Of a stretch of 64,000 nucleotides of DNA, positions 1 through 9,899 are shown one piece after another; within the stretch, counting starts at the first letter, position 1; the number at the start of each line of letters is the position of its first letter. The stretch comes from Vandiemenella viatica (taxonomy: Eukaryota > Arthropoda > Insecta > Orthoptera > Morabidae): contig JARYHS010009186.1 of the NCBI GenBank assembly GCA_031002005.1, positions 252,245,199 through 252,309,198 of the forward strand. Direction: 5' to 3'. The notes beneath the pieces are model-generated. The model was not told the origin of the DNA, did no database searches, and worked only from the letters and a program-made list of their open reading frames with translations. The position numbers and the translations under genes were made by a program.

Positions 1-8
1 TGTACATA

Positions 9-158
9 TTATCTTGGAACTCCGGGTGGAGCTGCGTTGATTTATTAAAACCTTTGCTTTCATCAGTCCTCTCATGAAAGCCACAGCACGATGGCTGAAA
101 CGTTAGGTTTTTAATAAAACAACGCGGACAACGCGGCTCCAACCGGAGGACCAAGATA
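9..158 (+). repeat. Long inverted repeat enclosing a hammerhead-like motif
   Basis: Arms of about 45 bases (9-57 and 108-158) are imperfect reverse complements: 'ttatcttgg' pairs with 'ccaagataa', 'ctccgg' with 'ccggag', and 'tttattaaaacct' with 'aggtttttaataaa'. The loop (71-102) holds 'ctcatga', then a perfect 5-bp stem agcca/tggct, then 'gaaacg'. This is the order of a hammerhead ribozyme core (CUGAUGA - stem II - GAAA), with one mismatch in the first box. Hammerheads in such inverted contexts are known from Penelope-like elements and other retroelements. That this is such a terminus is inference, and catalytic activity is doubtful because an invariant G is replaced. Confidence 0.5.
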
Positions 159-393
159 AAGGTAATAAATTCTCTGGCGATATGTGTTCTAGTTCACTAT
201 TGGTGCCTAACATATTGTTGACAGATGGCATGACGCCGATCTTCCTTCTCTCAGAAATGGTCACCGCCTTCGTTGCGGAGTGCTTATGACTACCTCGAGG
301 ACTTAGGAGGACCGTTGCACGCAGCTAGCCGACTGGTGATCTGAGTAAGTAGCGTGGTAAGGTTGTCAAACTTGGCGCCACGTTGATCTACCT

Positions 394-833
394 CAGGGGT
401 GGCCAACCCGCGACCCGCCTTGAATATTTTTTCTGGCCCGCGAGATTCATCACACTTTTACAAAATATATTTATTTTATAAATGCCAAAGTAGTGAAAAC
501 CAATGTTTAAACAAGTACATTTTATGTGCATCCATATTTTCAAAGTATATTTCATTTATATTACTATATTTTTTTATATAGTAATCTTTAGTGTTATATA
601 TTTCTTTAAAATATGCGTTTAGTAGTCATTATTATTATATTATCTATGTTTACATGTAAGAATAATAGTAAACACGATAATGATAACTCATTATCTTTCA
701 ACTTTTCACTCCAAAAAAATATCTATAGTGGGTCTAAATCAAATATAGAGATATATAATTTTATATGCGGTCCGCGGAATTATGATGCATTTCCAATAGT
801 GGCCCGCAAGATCATTTGGGTTGGCTACCCCTG
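394..833. mobile_element. Non-autonomous hAT transposon, copy 1
   Basis: The 440-bp element begins caggggtggccaaccc and ends gggttggctacccctg, so its terminal inverted repeats are about 16 bp with one mismatch. It is flanked by 8-bp duplications, atctacct (386-393) and atctacgt (834-841), matching at 7 of 8 positions. 8-bp duplications and CAGGGG-type ends are hallmarks of the hAT superfamily. The AT-rich interior has no transposase. A second copy lies at 54082-54576. Confidence 0.85.
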
Positions 834-839
834 ATCTAC

Positions 840-1793
840 GTAGTCTTGACTGCAGATGCATCTGTGGTGTGGTAGTGGTGTTGTATTAGGATTTACTCAG
901 GTTGCCTTAGCTGTTCTTATAGTTATGCAACCCATCAGACAAGGGCGTAAGGCGGATGGACGGAACTGCGCCTACAGACACACTTGTGCATTCGCGACGT
1001 CAATACACTGTATATTCCGTGGCTCGCGTACTAACTCAGCTCTTCCACAACTGTAGGAAGTACTGTCACGTGTGTTACTTAGTATTGGCATATTGTACTA
1101 TGGGTATGGAAGGGCTTATAAATATACTATCCAAACTGGATTTCTGTTGGGTGTCAAAACATGGTACCGATCGTACACTTGCCTTTGAGGAGAACGTGTT
1201 GACACTGTCTAAATAGGATCAATGTACTAGCACTCGTCAAGACACGTACGTGGTGGTCATATGACTATCCAACGAAAGATTCTTTGCACCGAACAGATAC
1301 TACGATATACTATAAATTTAAAACTAATACGAGATTTTTTTTATAGAAATTTCACTGATGAATGAGCATTAGACAATACTAATAAAACATAATTAAATCA
1401 AAATAATAAAAACAGCAGATTTAGTAATTCGTTTACTGCGTTATTCAACAAAAATATATCTATCGTCAATCAAACTCGTAGGAAAACAATTTAAAATCTA
1501 CTTAATTTTTTAAATAATCTTTGACCATTAGCTTGGGAATCCCCCAAAATTCTCGATAATGTAGGGCACAAGGGCGGGTATTCCCCAAAAGAAATCGGGA
1601 ACGTTTCGCATTAGGTAACTACTTAGCAGATAATCGATCAAGGAATTCACGGTAAAAATAAACGAAAAAGGTTTCCAACTTGCAAATGTAAAATCTGTGA
1701 AAAATTCGGGGAAATTTCCTTGTATTCTCAGAAATCTTGGGAAAAAATCGTTACATTTCCGTATTTGGGAAAATACCGAAAAATCTGTAGTTC
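840..1793. other. Unassigned intergenic sequence
   Basis: Nothing recognisable. Short open frames here have no familiar motif. The last 270 bases are rich in 'gggaaa/ggaaat' words and may be an eroded repeat. Confidence 0.5.
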
Positions 1794-1803
1794 CGAGACC
1801 ACC

Positions 1804-2045
1804 CTTTTCATTTATGGTTTCTCGCCTCGTTGACGACGAGGTCATTAGAGGCGGGATGGGACTGAGGACAAGAAACAGGAAGGAATTCGGCCATGGCCCT
1901 TTGAAGGAAGCATCCCAGCATTCGCTTGGAGTGATTTGGGGAAACCGTGGAAAACCCAAATCTGGATGATCCGGACGGTGATTCGAACCGGCAACCTCCC
2001 GGATGCGAGGCCAGAAGCGTTAACCACTCACCTACCACGCTCGGT
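1804..2045 (-). mobile_element. tRNA-derived SINE (family 1), full length
   Basis: Read on the minus strand, the copy starts with the 'accgagcgtggt'-type head, has the box B-like 'ggttcgaatc', the body with 'ccatggccgaattcc', and ends at the 'ctaatgacctcgtcg' tail. Perfect 10-bp target duplications cgagaccacc flank it (1794-1803 and 2046-2055). The short frames over this region are not genes. Confidence 0.9.
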
Positions 2046-2055
2046 CGAGACCACC

Positions 2056-2721
2056 TGGTTGCTACTGCACTTGTAATGACATATCCAGGGGCGACGATTA
2101 CTTTTACGAAACTTCATGTTACGAATGAGAAGAGTGGAGACAACGGAAGAACTGCTGCCCGCAGACAGACGACAGAGCACCTGCCGGATCAAAGAGGGCG
2201 ACACCCCAGCTGGGGCGCGGCTCGCCTCCCCGCTGTTTCCGATATTGAATGCGTCCGCTCGCGCCGCTTCCTTCCGTCCTCATTAATATGCATAAATTGA
2301 CACTGCGCCCGCCGCCCGCCGGGTCTGCATGTTAATGTGTGTGCTCTGCGAAACCGAGGCGCAGTCCATCCGAGGGAATGGAGTGCCGATCGGAAACCAC
2401 AAAGTTCTCTACAGAAAACTCGACGGTCAACATGAAATGCCATCCTTCGTAGGTAGGCCATCACGAGGTCTGGATCTAGTTAGATGGTGGACTCTCAATG
2501 ACTCCGTCTTTTTTTGTAATAGCTACTTCACTTGATAAATAAAGTGACGTGACCTAAAGTCGGGCAACATGGACACCCAGGAATCAGACTATACAAAAAA
2601 TAATCATCAGCAATAATAAAATGCCAATTTGGTCATGATGTTATGATGTCTGTCGACCGATACCTGCTTAGACAATTTCGTTAAGCTTATTGGTGAGTTA
2701 ATCTTTGATGTTGTGCATTGA
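2056..2721. other. Intergenic sequence with a GC-rich, homeodomain/POU-like island
   Basis: About 2110-2450 is GC-rich and matches no other part of the window. It contains 'cattaatatgcataaatt' near 2280 and 'catgttaatgtg' near 2328, which resemble homeodomain and POU sites. No open frame looks coding. It could be a cis-regulatory element; this is inference from base composition and word content only. Confidence 0.35.
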
Positions 2722-2748
2722 TAGACGTTTTATATATATATATATATA

Positions 2749-4291
2749 CAGGGCGTTCGCCGGGAAACGCAACCCACTGTTAGCGCTACAAGGAAGAAAC
2801 TGCTCCCGGCGAGCGAGCGATCAGCTTCCGGCATTGTTCGACCGTCGGCCGCGGACTATTTCACAATAATTACGCTTCATAAACTTGTATGTGCTAAGCA
2901 TTTAAATGTGTCGTAATTCATTAGCTTACCTTATAAAAGATGCTGGAAGTGTTGACCCTCTTGTGTAATGCACATTTCACATCTTCTGAACATATTTCGA
3001 GACACACGCTGGATTTCACCTTTGTCAATGGACATTATTACTTGATAGATTTTTTCCTCAAGTTCTCAAGTTCTTCCAATGTGTGAGGATTTCCTTCGTA
3101 CACCTTACCCTTAAGTTTACCCCAAAGGTAGAAGTCACAAGGGTTTAAATCCGGTGATCTGGCGGGCCACAACCCACGGCTGATTACACGATCATAAAAC
3201 ACTTCGTCAAGTGCAGCAAGCGAATTTCTAGCGGTGTGAGCTGTCGCCCCATCCTGTTGAAAATAGCCGTACAATTTTTCTTCTTCAGTAAGTTTCTCGA
3301 AAAACGGTTTCACAATATTTTCGATATATCTTGCGGAAGTAAGAGTTTCACGGAAGAAAATTGGACCTATGATTCTCGAAGCACTAATCGCACACCAAAC
3401 ACCCACTTTTAAGTCATGCAATGGCAGTTGGAGTAGAGTATTTGGTTTTTCTGAACTCCAGTGTCGACTGTTTTGAGCGTTAACATAACCACTCAGATGA
3501 AACCAGGCCTCATCAGAGAAAAACGTCAGTTGCGGATCAACAGTGCCATCGTGGACACCCTGCAGGTACCAGTTGCAAAATCTAATCCTAGGCCCCTGGT
3601 CTATATCTGTAATTTTATGCACCACAATTGTTTTGTACGGCTTTAAGTGAACTAGCTTTGTTACTTTCCTAGCTGACGTCTTAGATACGCCTGCCTGCTG
3701 CCCTAACTGACTTAATGATTTTTTGGGTGACTGTTCTAGTCGAAAAGCGATATCGTCAATTTTCTCCTCTGTGAGAATACGGTTGACCGACAGTCTCTTT
3801 TTGTTAAAAAATGAACCCGTTTCTCTTACTTTTTTAACCAGACGCAGAATTGTTGATTTAGCTGGCAGTAAAGCGCCAGGATATTCGCGACGAAATTTAC
3901 TGCGACACTTTTTAAACGACTTCTTCACATATGTATCGTAGAGAAATATTCTTTCTTGCAAACTGTAACGTACCATAATTTTACTCACACTCAAACACGG
4001 TACAGATTAGTAAGAGTATGAAGCCCTAAACCAGCCAAACCGCAAAGAAACGTTTATTCACAACACTGATTAATAAGAGACTGAAGTCACAAACTAGCTA
4101 CAATGCAAAGAAACCGTTCTTAACCATGTAAGGGTCCCATTATACTGTGCCACTGCACTGTTGGGGCAGCGGAGGTGTTAAACAGTGCGGTGATTCACGG
4201 TATCGTGTGGCGGGAACCGCTGGCCCCGCTGACCGAGCAAGTTGCCGACGGCAACAGACTGGGAGGGTTGCGTTTCCCGGCGAACGCCCTG
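2749..4291 (-). mobile_element. Tc1/mariner (IS630-type) transposon, near full length
   Basis: The 1,543-bp element has perfect 27-bp inverted repeats (2749-2775 and 4265-4291) starting cagggcgttcgccgggaaac. It sits inside a (TA)n run, with TA on both sides, as expected for a TA-targeting transposase. The right subterminal part is GC-rich and holds a small hairpin, gttgcc/ggcaac (about 4240-4255). It encodes one transposase on the minus strand, broken near its C-terminus. Intact termini imply a fairly recent insertion. The (TA)n target may be the tail of the LINE at 4340-4954. Confidence 0.95.
2931..3994 (-). pseudogene. Tc1/mariner-type transposase with a C-terminal frameshift
   Basis: DDE/D transposase that would cut at the element's inverted repeats and reinsert at TA. 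The open frame 3994-3038 gives 318 residues. Residues 8-60 form the N-terminal helix-turn-helix region (YSLQERIFLYDTYVKKSF). The likely catalytic residues are D161 in FFSDEAW, D248 in FQQDGATAHT and D287 in RSPDLNPCDF, with 38 residues between the last two, unlike the 34 of classic mariner and Tc1. The frame ends early because of an 8-bp tandem duplication, ctcaagtt twice at 3057-3072. In the shifted frame the protein-like sequence runs on to a TAA at 2931-2933, so the uninterrupted gene would encode about 351 residues. The rest of the gene is clean, so the lesion looks young. Function without the last 35 residues is uncertain. Confidence 0.9.
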
Positions 4292-4339
4292 TATATATAT
4301 ATATATATATATTATTATTATCTGCAATTGGACTCTGTC

Positions 4340-4949
4340 GGATCACGCAAAGCCTTAACGATTCAGTTTTCTGATTTTCCATATAGCTTTCATTTTTTCT
4401 CGGTGGATTCTCTTCCTTTCTTCAGTCCACTTCGTCCCCGGTCTCTTAATGACTTCATTCTCTGGCGGTACTTCCCACTTCTTAATTTTTTCTCTGTATG
4501 TTTGTCTATCTACGATTTCTGTTGAGTTTATGTGGGCTTTTTCCATGTCTTTTTTGATCTCCTGGACCCAGGGCATATTTTTTAGCTGTTCTATATACGT
4601 CACAATTTTATGAATCGGTCTTGTTGCTGGAAGTCTGTGGATAAGTCCATAAAATCTTAATCTTCGTTTCCTGATGTCTGCCGCGAGGTTTGACAGTGTT
4701 TCTGTTGTCTTTCGAGATTTAAGTCTATATCGGTCATCTGTTTTTTCTGGGCCAAGTATCTTTCTCATAATTTTGCGTTCTTCTTTCAAAATGCTTTCTA
4801 GGTCACCTTTCCTGTGTAGTGTTAAAGTTTCGCTGGCGTACAGGGCTTCAGGTTTGATGACTGTGTTGTAATGTCTGACTTTTGTATATATGGACAAACA
4901 TTTTTTATTATATATGTTGTAGGTTCTACCGTAGGATCTTCTAAGTTTT

Positions 4950-4954
<5 letters not shown>
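4340..4954 (-). pseudogene. C-terminal end of a LINE reverse-transcriptase protein (5' truncated)
   Basis: A 199-residue open frame (4954-4355) has the hallmarks of the region downstream of the RT domain in insect non-LTR retrotransposons: 'KPEALYASETL', 'LKEERKIMRKILGP', 'RKRRLRFYGLIHRLP' and a basic C-terminus 'ERKRIHREKMKAIWKIRK'. No RT catalytic motif is present, so the copy is 5' truncated, as is usual for LINEs. The apparent N-terminus comes from the adjacent (TA)n sequence. The related C-terminus at 42954-43265 ends in a similar basic motif. Confidence 0.8.

Positions 4955-4983
<29 letters not shown>
4953..4983. repeat. (TA)n microsatellite
   Basis: Thirty-one bases of alternating AT between the LINE tail and the Helitron-like array. 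Similar TA runs flank the Tc1 element at about 2730-2748 and 4292-4312. Confidence 0.95.
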
Positions 4984-4987
<4 letters not shown>

Positions 4988-5024
4988 GGACGTGTGGTGT
5001 CATTATATTGCACCCTACAGCGTA

Positions 5025-5750
5025 GCGCAGACCTCTGGCGTTTGTGTGTGGTAGTATCCTCGATTTCTTTTTTTCCTTACGGCTTTACGCCTCGTTGGCG
5101 TCGAAGCCATTAGAGGCGGGATAGGATTGGGGACAAGGAACGGGAAGGAATTCGGCCATGGAGTTTTTGAAGGAAGCGTCCCGGCATTCACCTGAAGTGA
5201 TCTGGGGAAACCCAAATCTGAATGCCCGGACGTGATTCGAACCCGCGTCCTCCCGAATGCGAGGCCAAGTAGCCTCGAGTCTCCCATTTTGCACTATAGT
5301 GGTTGCATGTGGGCAGCTGTGAAGGTGTGGGAGATATGGTGGTTCAAAAGTGGTCGACTGCGGGCATTTTGTTATTTCGACTAAATATGGGTGTGTCCTT
5401 ATGTTTCACTTTGCAAACACAACTACATAGCACAGATCACTGGTGTTTGTATGCGATAGTACCCTCGAGTATTCCATCGTGTGCTATGGTGGTTGCATGT
5501 CGGTAGCTATGAGGGTGTGGTAGATATGAAGGTTGAAAGTAGTCTACCAAGGGTATTTTCATAGTTGGACCAAAGACATGCGTGTCCATAAATTTTGCAT
5601 TGCAGTCATAAATACCATGCACAGATCACTCGGGTTTGTGTGCTATTAGCCTCGGGTCTCTCATCGTGTGCTATTGTGGTTGGGTTGCATGTCGGTAGTT
5701 GTCAATCAAAATTGTTTACAAACTCGATCGAAGACGTGGGCACCAGCTAG
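5025..5750 (+). mobile_element. Helitron-like 3' region with a 189-bp tandem repeat
   Basis: A unit containing 'cacagatcact...gtttgtatgcgatagtaccctcgag...gtggttgcatgtcggtag' recurs. The word cacagatcact starts at 5431 and 5620, giving a 189-bp period, with a partial third copy before 5300. The array ends in 'gcaccagctag|t' with CTAG at 5747-5750, the CTRR-type end of Helitrons, also seen at 57748-57751 and 63331-63334. The hairpin before this end is weak. A SINE is inserted at 5064-5267. Confidence 0.6.
5064..5267 (-). mobile_element. SINE (family 1), 5' truncated, inside the tandem array
   Basis: The minus-strand copy has box B 'ggttcgaatc'-like sequence and the full body but lacks the head with box A. 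Target duplications agtatcctcga (5053-5063) and agtagcctcga (5268-5278) match at 10 of 11 positions, so the SINE split one array unit after the array formed. Confidence 0.85.
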
Positions 5751-6095
5751 TATATTTCAGAAAACTGAAGAGATACGTAGTCAAATTTACATAGTCATAA
5801 AACAATAAAAACAGAATCATAAGTGTGGAGTTCTTACTTGTGTTGTAGTATGATCTTTGAAGCGTTTCTTTTAAAGGAGTGTCCATCTGAGATGCAGTGT
5901 TTTCTCTGGCGCTTATCTGCTCTCGGTACGTAGTATCTTGTTCGTTTCCGCGTCACAAAGAGTCGTATGATATAACGCTGATTTCAAGCTAAGCCACGTG
6001 CCTTAAGATTGTGAAAAGCACATCCAAATCTTCGCGGCAGCTTTCGTGCAATGTCTGGACAAGAGACACACAAAGGTGATAAGCTTATATATATT
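5751..6095. other. Unassigned intergenic sequence
   Basis: No recognisable feature between the Helitron-like terminus and the next SINE. Confidence 0.4.
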
Positions 6096-6300
6096 CGCAT
6101 TTGGGAGGACGTCGGTTTGAATCCCCTTCCGGGCATCCAGATTTGGGGTTTCCATGGTTTGCCTAAATCAATCCACGCGAATGCCTGGATGCTTCCTTCA
6201 AAAGGCCATGGTCGAATTCCTTCACGTTCCTTGCCACCTGTCCTTTTCCGCATATAATGACCTCGACGTCGACGAGGCGTAAAGCCATAAGCAAAGAAAA
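6096..6300 (+). mobile_element. SINE (family 1), 5' truncated
   Basis: The copy starts at the 'cgcatttgggagga' segment, keeps a degraded box B 'ggtttgaatcc', then the 'ccatggtttgcc' and 'ccttcaaaaggccatgg' body and the tail 'tgacctcgacgtcgacgagg', followed by an A-rich end. The head with box A is missing. Confidence 0.85.
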
Positions 6301-6381
6301 AGTGTATATTTCTTTTCGTTGCATATAACCAACATTTTTTTTATATTTCATTTTCTAGTATTAGCTGGTGTGAGAAAAGAG

Positions 6382-7270
6382 TTAGAGTGTAACAAAATTA
6401 CTACTTAATGGCATAATTTTTCTTCTTCTTAAGACGCCTTCTCCTATCGCAGGTTGGTGGTCCACGAGAGGTGACATTGCAGCATGGAAAGCCTCTTCTG
6501 ACGTGCAGTTGTACCGTCTCCGAATGTCCTTCAGCCACGAATTCCTTCCAACATACCTTTTCCCCTGTACCTTTCCTTGAATGATGAGTTGCAATAGCTG
6601 ATACCCCTCGCTTCTCATAATGTGTCCTACATATTCAGTTTTCCTTTGCTTTGTAGTGAGCTGCAGTTCTTTTTGTTTCTCCATCCGATGAAGTACTTCT
6701 TCGTTTGAGATTTGCGGCATCCAAAGTAAGCGTAAGAGACGACGATACAAAAACATTTCAAAAGGATCAATTATTTTCTCTAGAATTTGGTCTAAGATCC
6801 AACATTCACACTCATAGAGAATAATGGAGAAAACGTAGCAGCGAATCATTCGCATTCTTAGTTGCAGAATAAGATCCGATCCTACGGAAAAAAGTCATGT
6901 TAATAAACTGTCTCTTGCCTCTTCCACTCTAGATTTGATTTCTTTCTTGCAATCACACTGATCTTCCATCACAATGCCCAGTGCACAATGCCCAAGGAGG
7001 GTAATTGTTCAGTCTTATTACCTTTTATTGATAGGGTTACCTGGATTTTTCTCTTGGAGCCAACTTTGGTATTAGAAGTATTGACAAACAGGCAAGCTCT
7101 TCACTGTGCTGGGCTATATTGTCTATCACGCGTTGGAATGTGTGCAGAACACTAGCTACGACAACAGTATCATCTGCGTACCTGATATTATCGATTATTT
7201 TTCTATTGATAACCCACTGTTTTCTTCATCAAAGGTTTCTTTTCTGTCAGCAATGACCGTAGAGGGTATT
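6382..7270 (-). pseudogene. LINE reverse transcriptase and C-terminus, decayed
   Basis: The minus strand reads 'IDNIRYADDTVVVA' at about 7186-7145, the RT catalytic YADD box, followed by 'LHTFQRVIDNIAQHSEE'. After several frame breaks a 157-residue open frame (6855-6382) carries the post-RT region: 'FSIILYECECWILD', 'FEMFLYRRLLRLLWMPQISNEEVL', 'YVGHIMRSE', 'GKRYVGRNSWLKDIRRRY'. These are typical of non-LTR retrotransposon ORF2 proteins. The N-terminal endonuclease was not seen. Stops and shifts between 6856 and 7145 make it non-functional. Confidence 0.85.
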
Positions 7271-7684
7271 CCTAGCTAGTGAGCACATTTGTTCCTATGT
7301 GGGTAGAACCTTTGTTTTTTTTGCCGCCTCAACACGCGTTTCGTGCTTCATTGCGTGTCGAGTATTAACAGCGTGACGGCCGCTAACGCGGGCCGATTTA
7401 ATACCAAAGGACTGTAAAACGATCTAGCAGTATGTATTCTAATGGCGGAGGGTCGCTCCCGGAGAGGGGAGTTTAAAGCTGTTAGCGGATAGCCACAAGC
7501 AAACAGGTCCAGGGGGAACAGCATCACTTGTCGGCAAGCTACACAGGCTTCCGGGAAGCAAAGGCTACGAGATCGCAGTGTTTGGAGTACAAGCCTAATA
7601 CCACTCAAGTCAACTTAACAATCCCGAAGACTATCTAGATGTGACTTGGCATTCCAAAATCTGGGACAGAATACGTTAGGAAGG
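7271..7684. other. Unassigned sequence with a GC-rich stretch
   Basis: About 7330-7600 is GC-richer than its surroundings and not repeated in the window. No coding or RNA gene signature is visible. It may be host unique sequence. Confidence 0.35.
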
Positions 7685-8822
7685 TAGAGGCGAAAAATTA
7701 AAAAAGTCCTTTATAAGGTAAAAACCATTGGAGTGGATGAGAATGTGATTTGCTGGGTAGAAGAATTTTTAAAAGGTAGAAAACAGAAAGTTAGGGTAGG
7801 AAATGTAGTATCAAAAGAAGTGGAAGTAAAAATGGGTGTACCACAGGGTAGCGTATTGGGACCATTGCTATTCATTATTCTAATGAATAATTCTGTTGAT
7901 TGTTTACTAACCTGGAATTAGATTGTTTACAGATGACATAACACTGTATAAAAGGATCAAAACGATAGAAGGATTGTAAACAGTTGCAGGGTGATCTGGA
8001 CAGGATATCTAGTTGGGTTGGTAAAGATGGAATGAAGATAAATGCAAACAAGAGTCAGCTTATTAGATACACAAATAAAAAAACAAAAGGTTAATTATGA
8101 ATATAAGGTGGGGAAAGAATTGCTTGCTGAAGACTTGAAATGTAAATATCTTGGCATTACTTTTGATAACAAGCTTAACTGGCAAGGACACACTGGACAG
8201 GTGGTAGGAAAAGGTTTCAAAGTTCTGCACTTGTTGGAGAGAGTGATGTGGGGATGTACGAGAGAAGTAACGGAACTGGGTTACAAAACTTTGGTCAGAC
8301 CATTGTTCGAATATGGTAGTGTAGTATGGGACCCTCATTTTAAGTATCAAATACAGGAGTTGGAAAGGGTGCAGAAAAGGGCTGCTAGATTTGTTTCTGG
8401 AAATTATCGCAGAATGCAATCAATGACGGATATGATAAAGGAGCTAGAATGGGATTCATTGCAAGACAGGAGGAGGATGAGGAGGGTCATGGGAGTGTAC
8501 AGGGCATATACTGGCGATGAGGCATGGAAAGATATTGGATGGAGGTATGAAGAGTAGTGCATGGAAGGGAAAAGATGACCATGACCACAAGCTGGCACTC
8601 GATTTCAGGCACAAGGGTGTGGGAAGATTCTCTTTTTTAGGTAAGGGTGTCAGGGATTGGAATGAGTTACCAAGAGAAATGATGAATAATTTACCGAAAA
8701 CTTTGAAAGAATTTAAAGATAAAATTTGTAGAGGGCAAATGTAGGTGGGTGCAGAATAGGGGGAAGATGGGTGTGTAGGGAAATTGCCACCGGAGCCTGT
8801 GCTCCATTGCAATTAAATAATA
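7685..8822 (+). mobile_element. LINE-A copy 1: RT pseudogene with intact 3' end
   Basis: This is the longest LINE-A copy here. 7733-7921 encodes 'CWVEEFLKGRKQKVRVG' and 'GVPQGSVLGPLLF', RT motifs before the catalytic box. After a stop the box reads 'RLFTDDITLY' (FTDD in place of FADD). 8042-8557 encodes 'KYLGITFDNKLNW', 'GYKTLVRPLFEYGSVVWDPHF', 'LERVQKRAARFVSGNYRR' and 'DRRRMRRVMGVYRAYTGDEAWKDI'. 8517-8744 in another frame gives the C-terminus with 'VRDWNELPREMMNNLPKTL'. The 3' end 'gctccattgcaattaaataa' is shared by other copies. The family resembles CR1/jockey-type non-LTR retrotransposons; the clade is not resolved. Two frame changes and one stop make the copy inactive. Confidence 0.9.
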
Positions 8823-9477
8823 ATAATCTGTTGAGACTGTGGTGAAGTAATGTGCTACTGAAGAAAAACAACTGAACTATGAAACCTTCTTAGGCCATTG
8901 CTTGAATGTTATTAATTCTATAAGGCCGACACTATGAATAACGAATAAAGGATTTGTAAAGGTTATAAAAGGCGGGAGCTGCATTTGTGTGTAAAACTGC
9001 GTTAGAACTGATATTATGAAGGATATAAAAAAAATCGTAGCCATATGTATCGTTGATTATGTTTGAATAGATATTGTATGAAGAATTCGTAGAATGCAGA
9101 AAGGAAGAGATGACAGTGGCAATTTATCAACATTTCACATCTACCACAAGCTAATGCGAAGGCTTTGATATGTAAGTAAGGTGGTTGTAGATAGGAATAA
9201 ATAATCAAGGAAGATGCTGACTGATTTACATGAAATAGTGAAGCAATTTAAAGGAAAAATTCGCGAAATAAAAAACTAAGTTTCTAGGAAAATTTTCACT
9301 AGGAAACATGCTGCATCGTAATTATTATTGTTATTAACTGACTGCAATACATTAATTTTGCACAAGCTATCTATGAATAATCCTTAGCACAACTGTATTT
9401 ATAATGCAAAAGCAGTTTTTTGGTTTTTAATGGAGGTTCGTGATGCCCCTGGGCACCACAGGGTTCTATTGGCATCA
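8823..9477. other. Unassigned AT-rich intergenic sequence
   Basis: No feature recognised. The short frames here have no known motif. Confidence 0.4.
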
Positions 9478-9668
9478 AGTGCCTCTCCACCCATAGGAAG
9501 GGGACTGGGGCAAGGAAATCAGCAACGGTCTTTTAAATGAACCATCCCGGCAGTCACCTGGAGTGATCGGGAACCATGGAAAACCGAAATCAGGATGACA
9601 CGCCGAACCACAGGATGTATCCTGACCAGTTAGCGACGCATTGCCGCAGGCGTCAAATCCTCGTCCAT
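9478..9668 (-). mobile_element. Old, divergent SINE copy
   Basis: Order and spacing match family 1 on the minus strand: tail 'aggaaggggactggggcaagg', body 'cctggagtgatcgggaaccatggaaaacc'. The box B region is badly eroded ('gacacgccgaacc'). No target duplication is visible. Confidence 0.6.
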
Positions 9669-9899
9669 ACAAAAACAACCGGATCACAGGAAATAATTAT
9701 TATACTGATCGGTTCGCGATCCAATTGTGGCAGGAGTCAAGGCTCCCGAAGAAGATCCAGCTCCCCCCTCCCCAAATGCAAGGGTTCACCCCTACTGAGA
9801 GGAAGTTCCTGGCTCGGTAATAATAATAACCATAATATGTATTACGTAATAGATTACATCATCAGTATTAAACTTTTATTTATGGTGAAAGAATGGTTT
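9669..9899. other. Unassigned sequence
   Basis: A short stretch with 'gatcggttcgcgatccaattg' and (AAT)-rich words. It resembles an eroded tRNA-like or SINE remnant but is too degraded to assign. Confidence 0.25.

Noticed and set aside
1697..2300. Overlapping 76-143-codon frames on both strands
   Set aside because: They cross the SINE at 1804-2045 and use its conserved words; the same peptides recur at every SINE copy.
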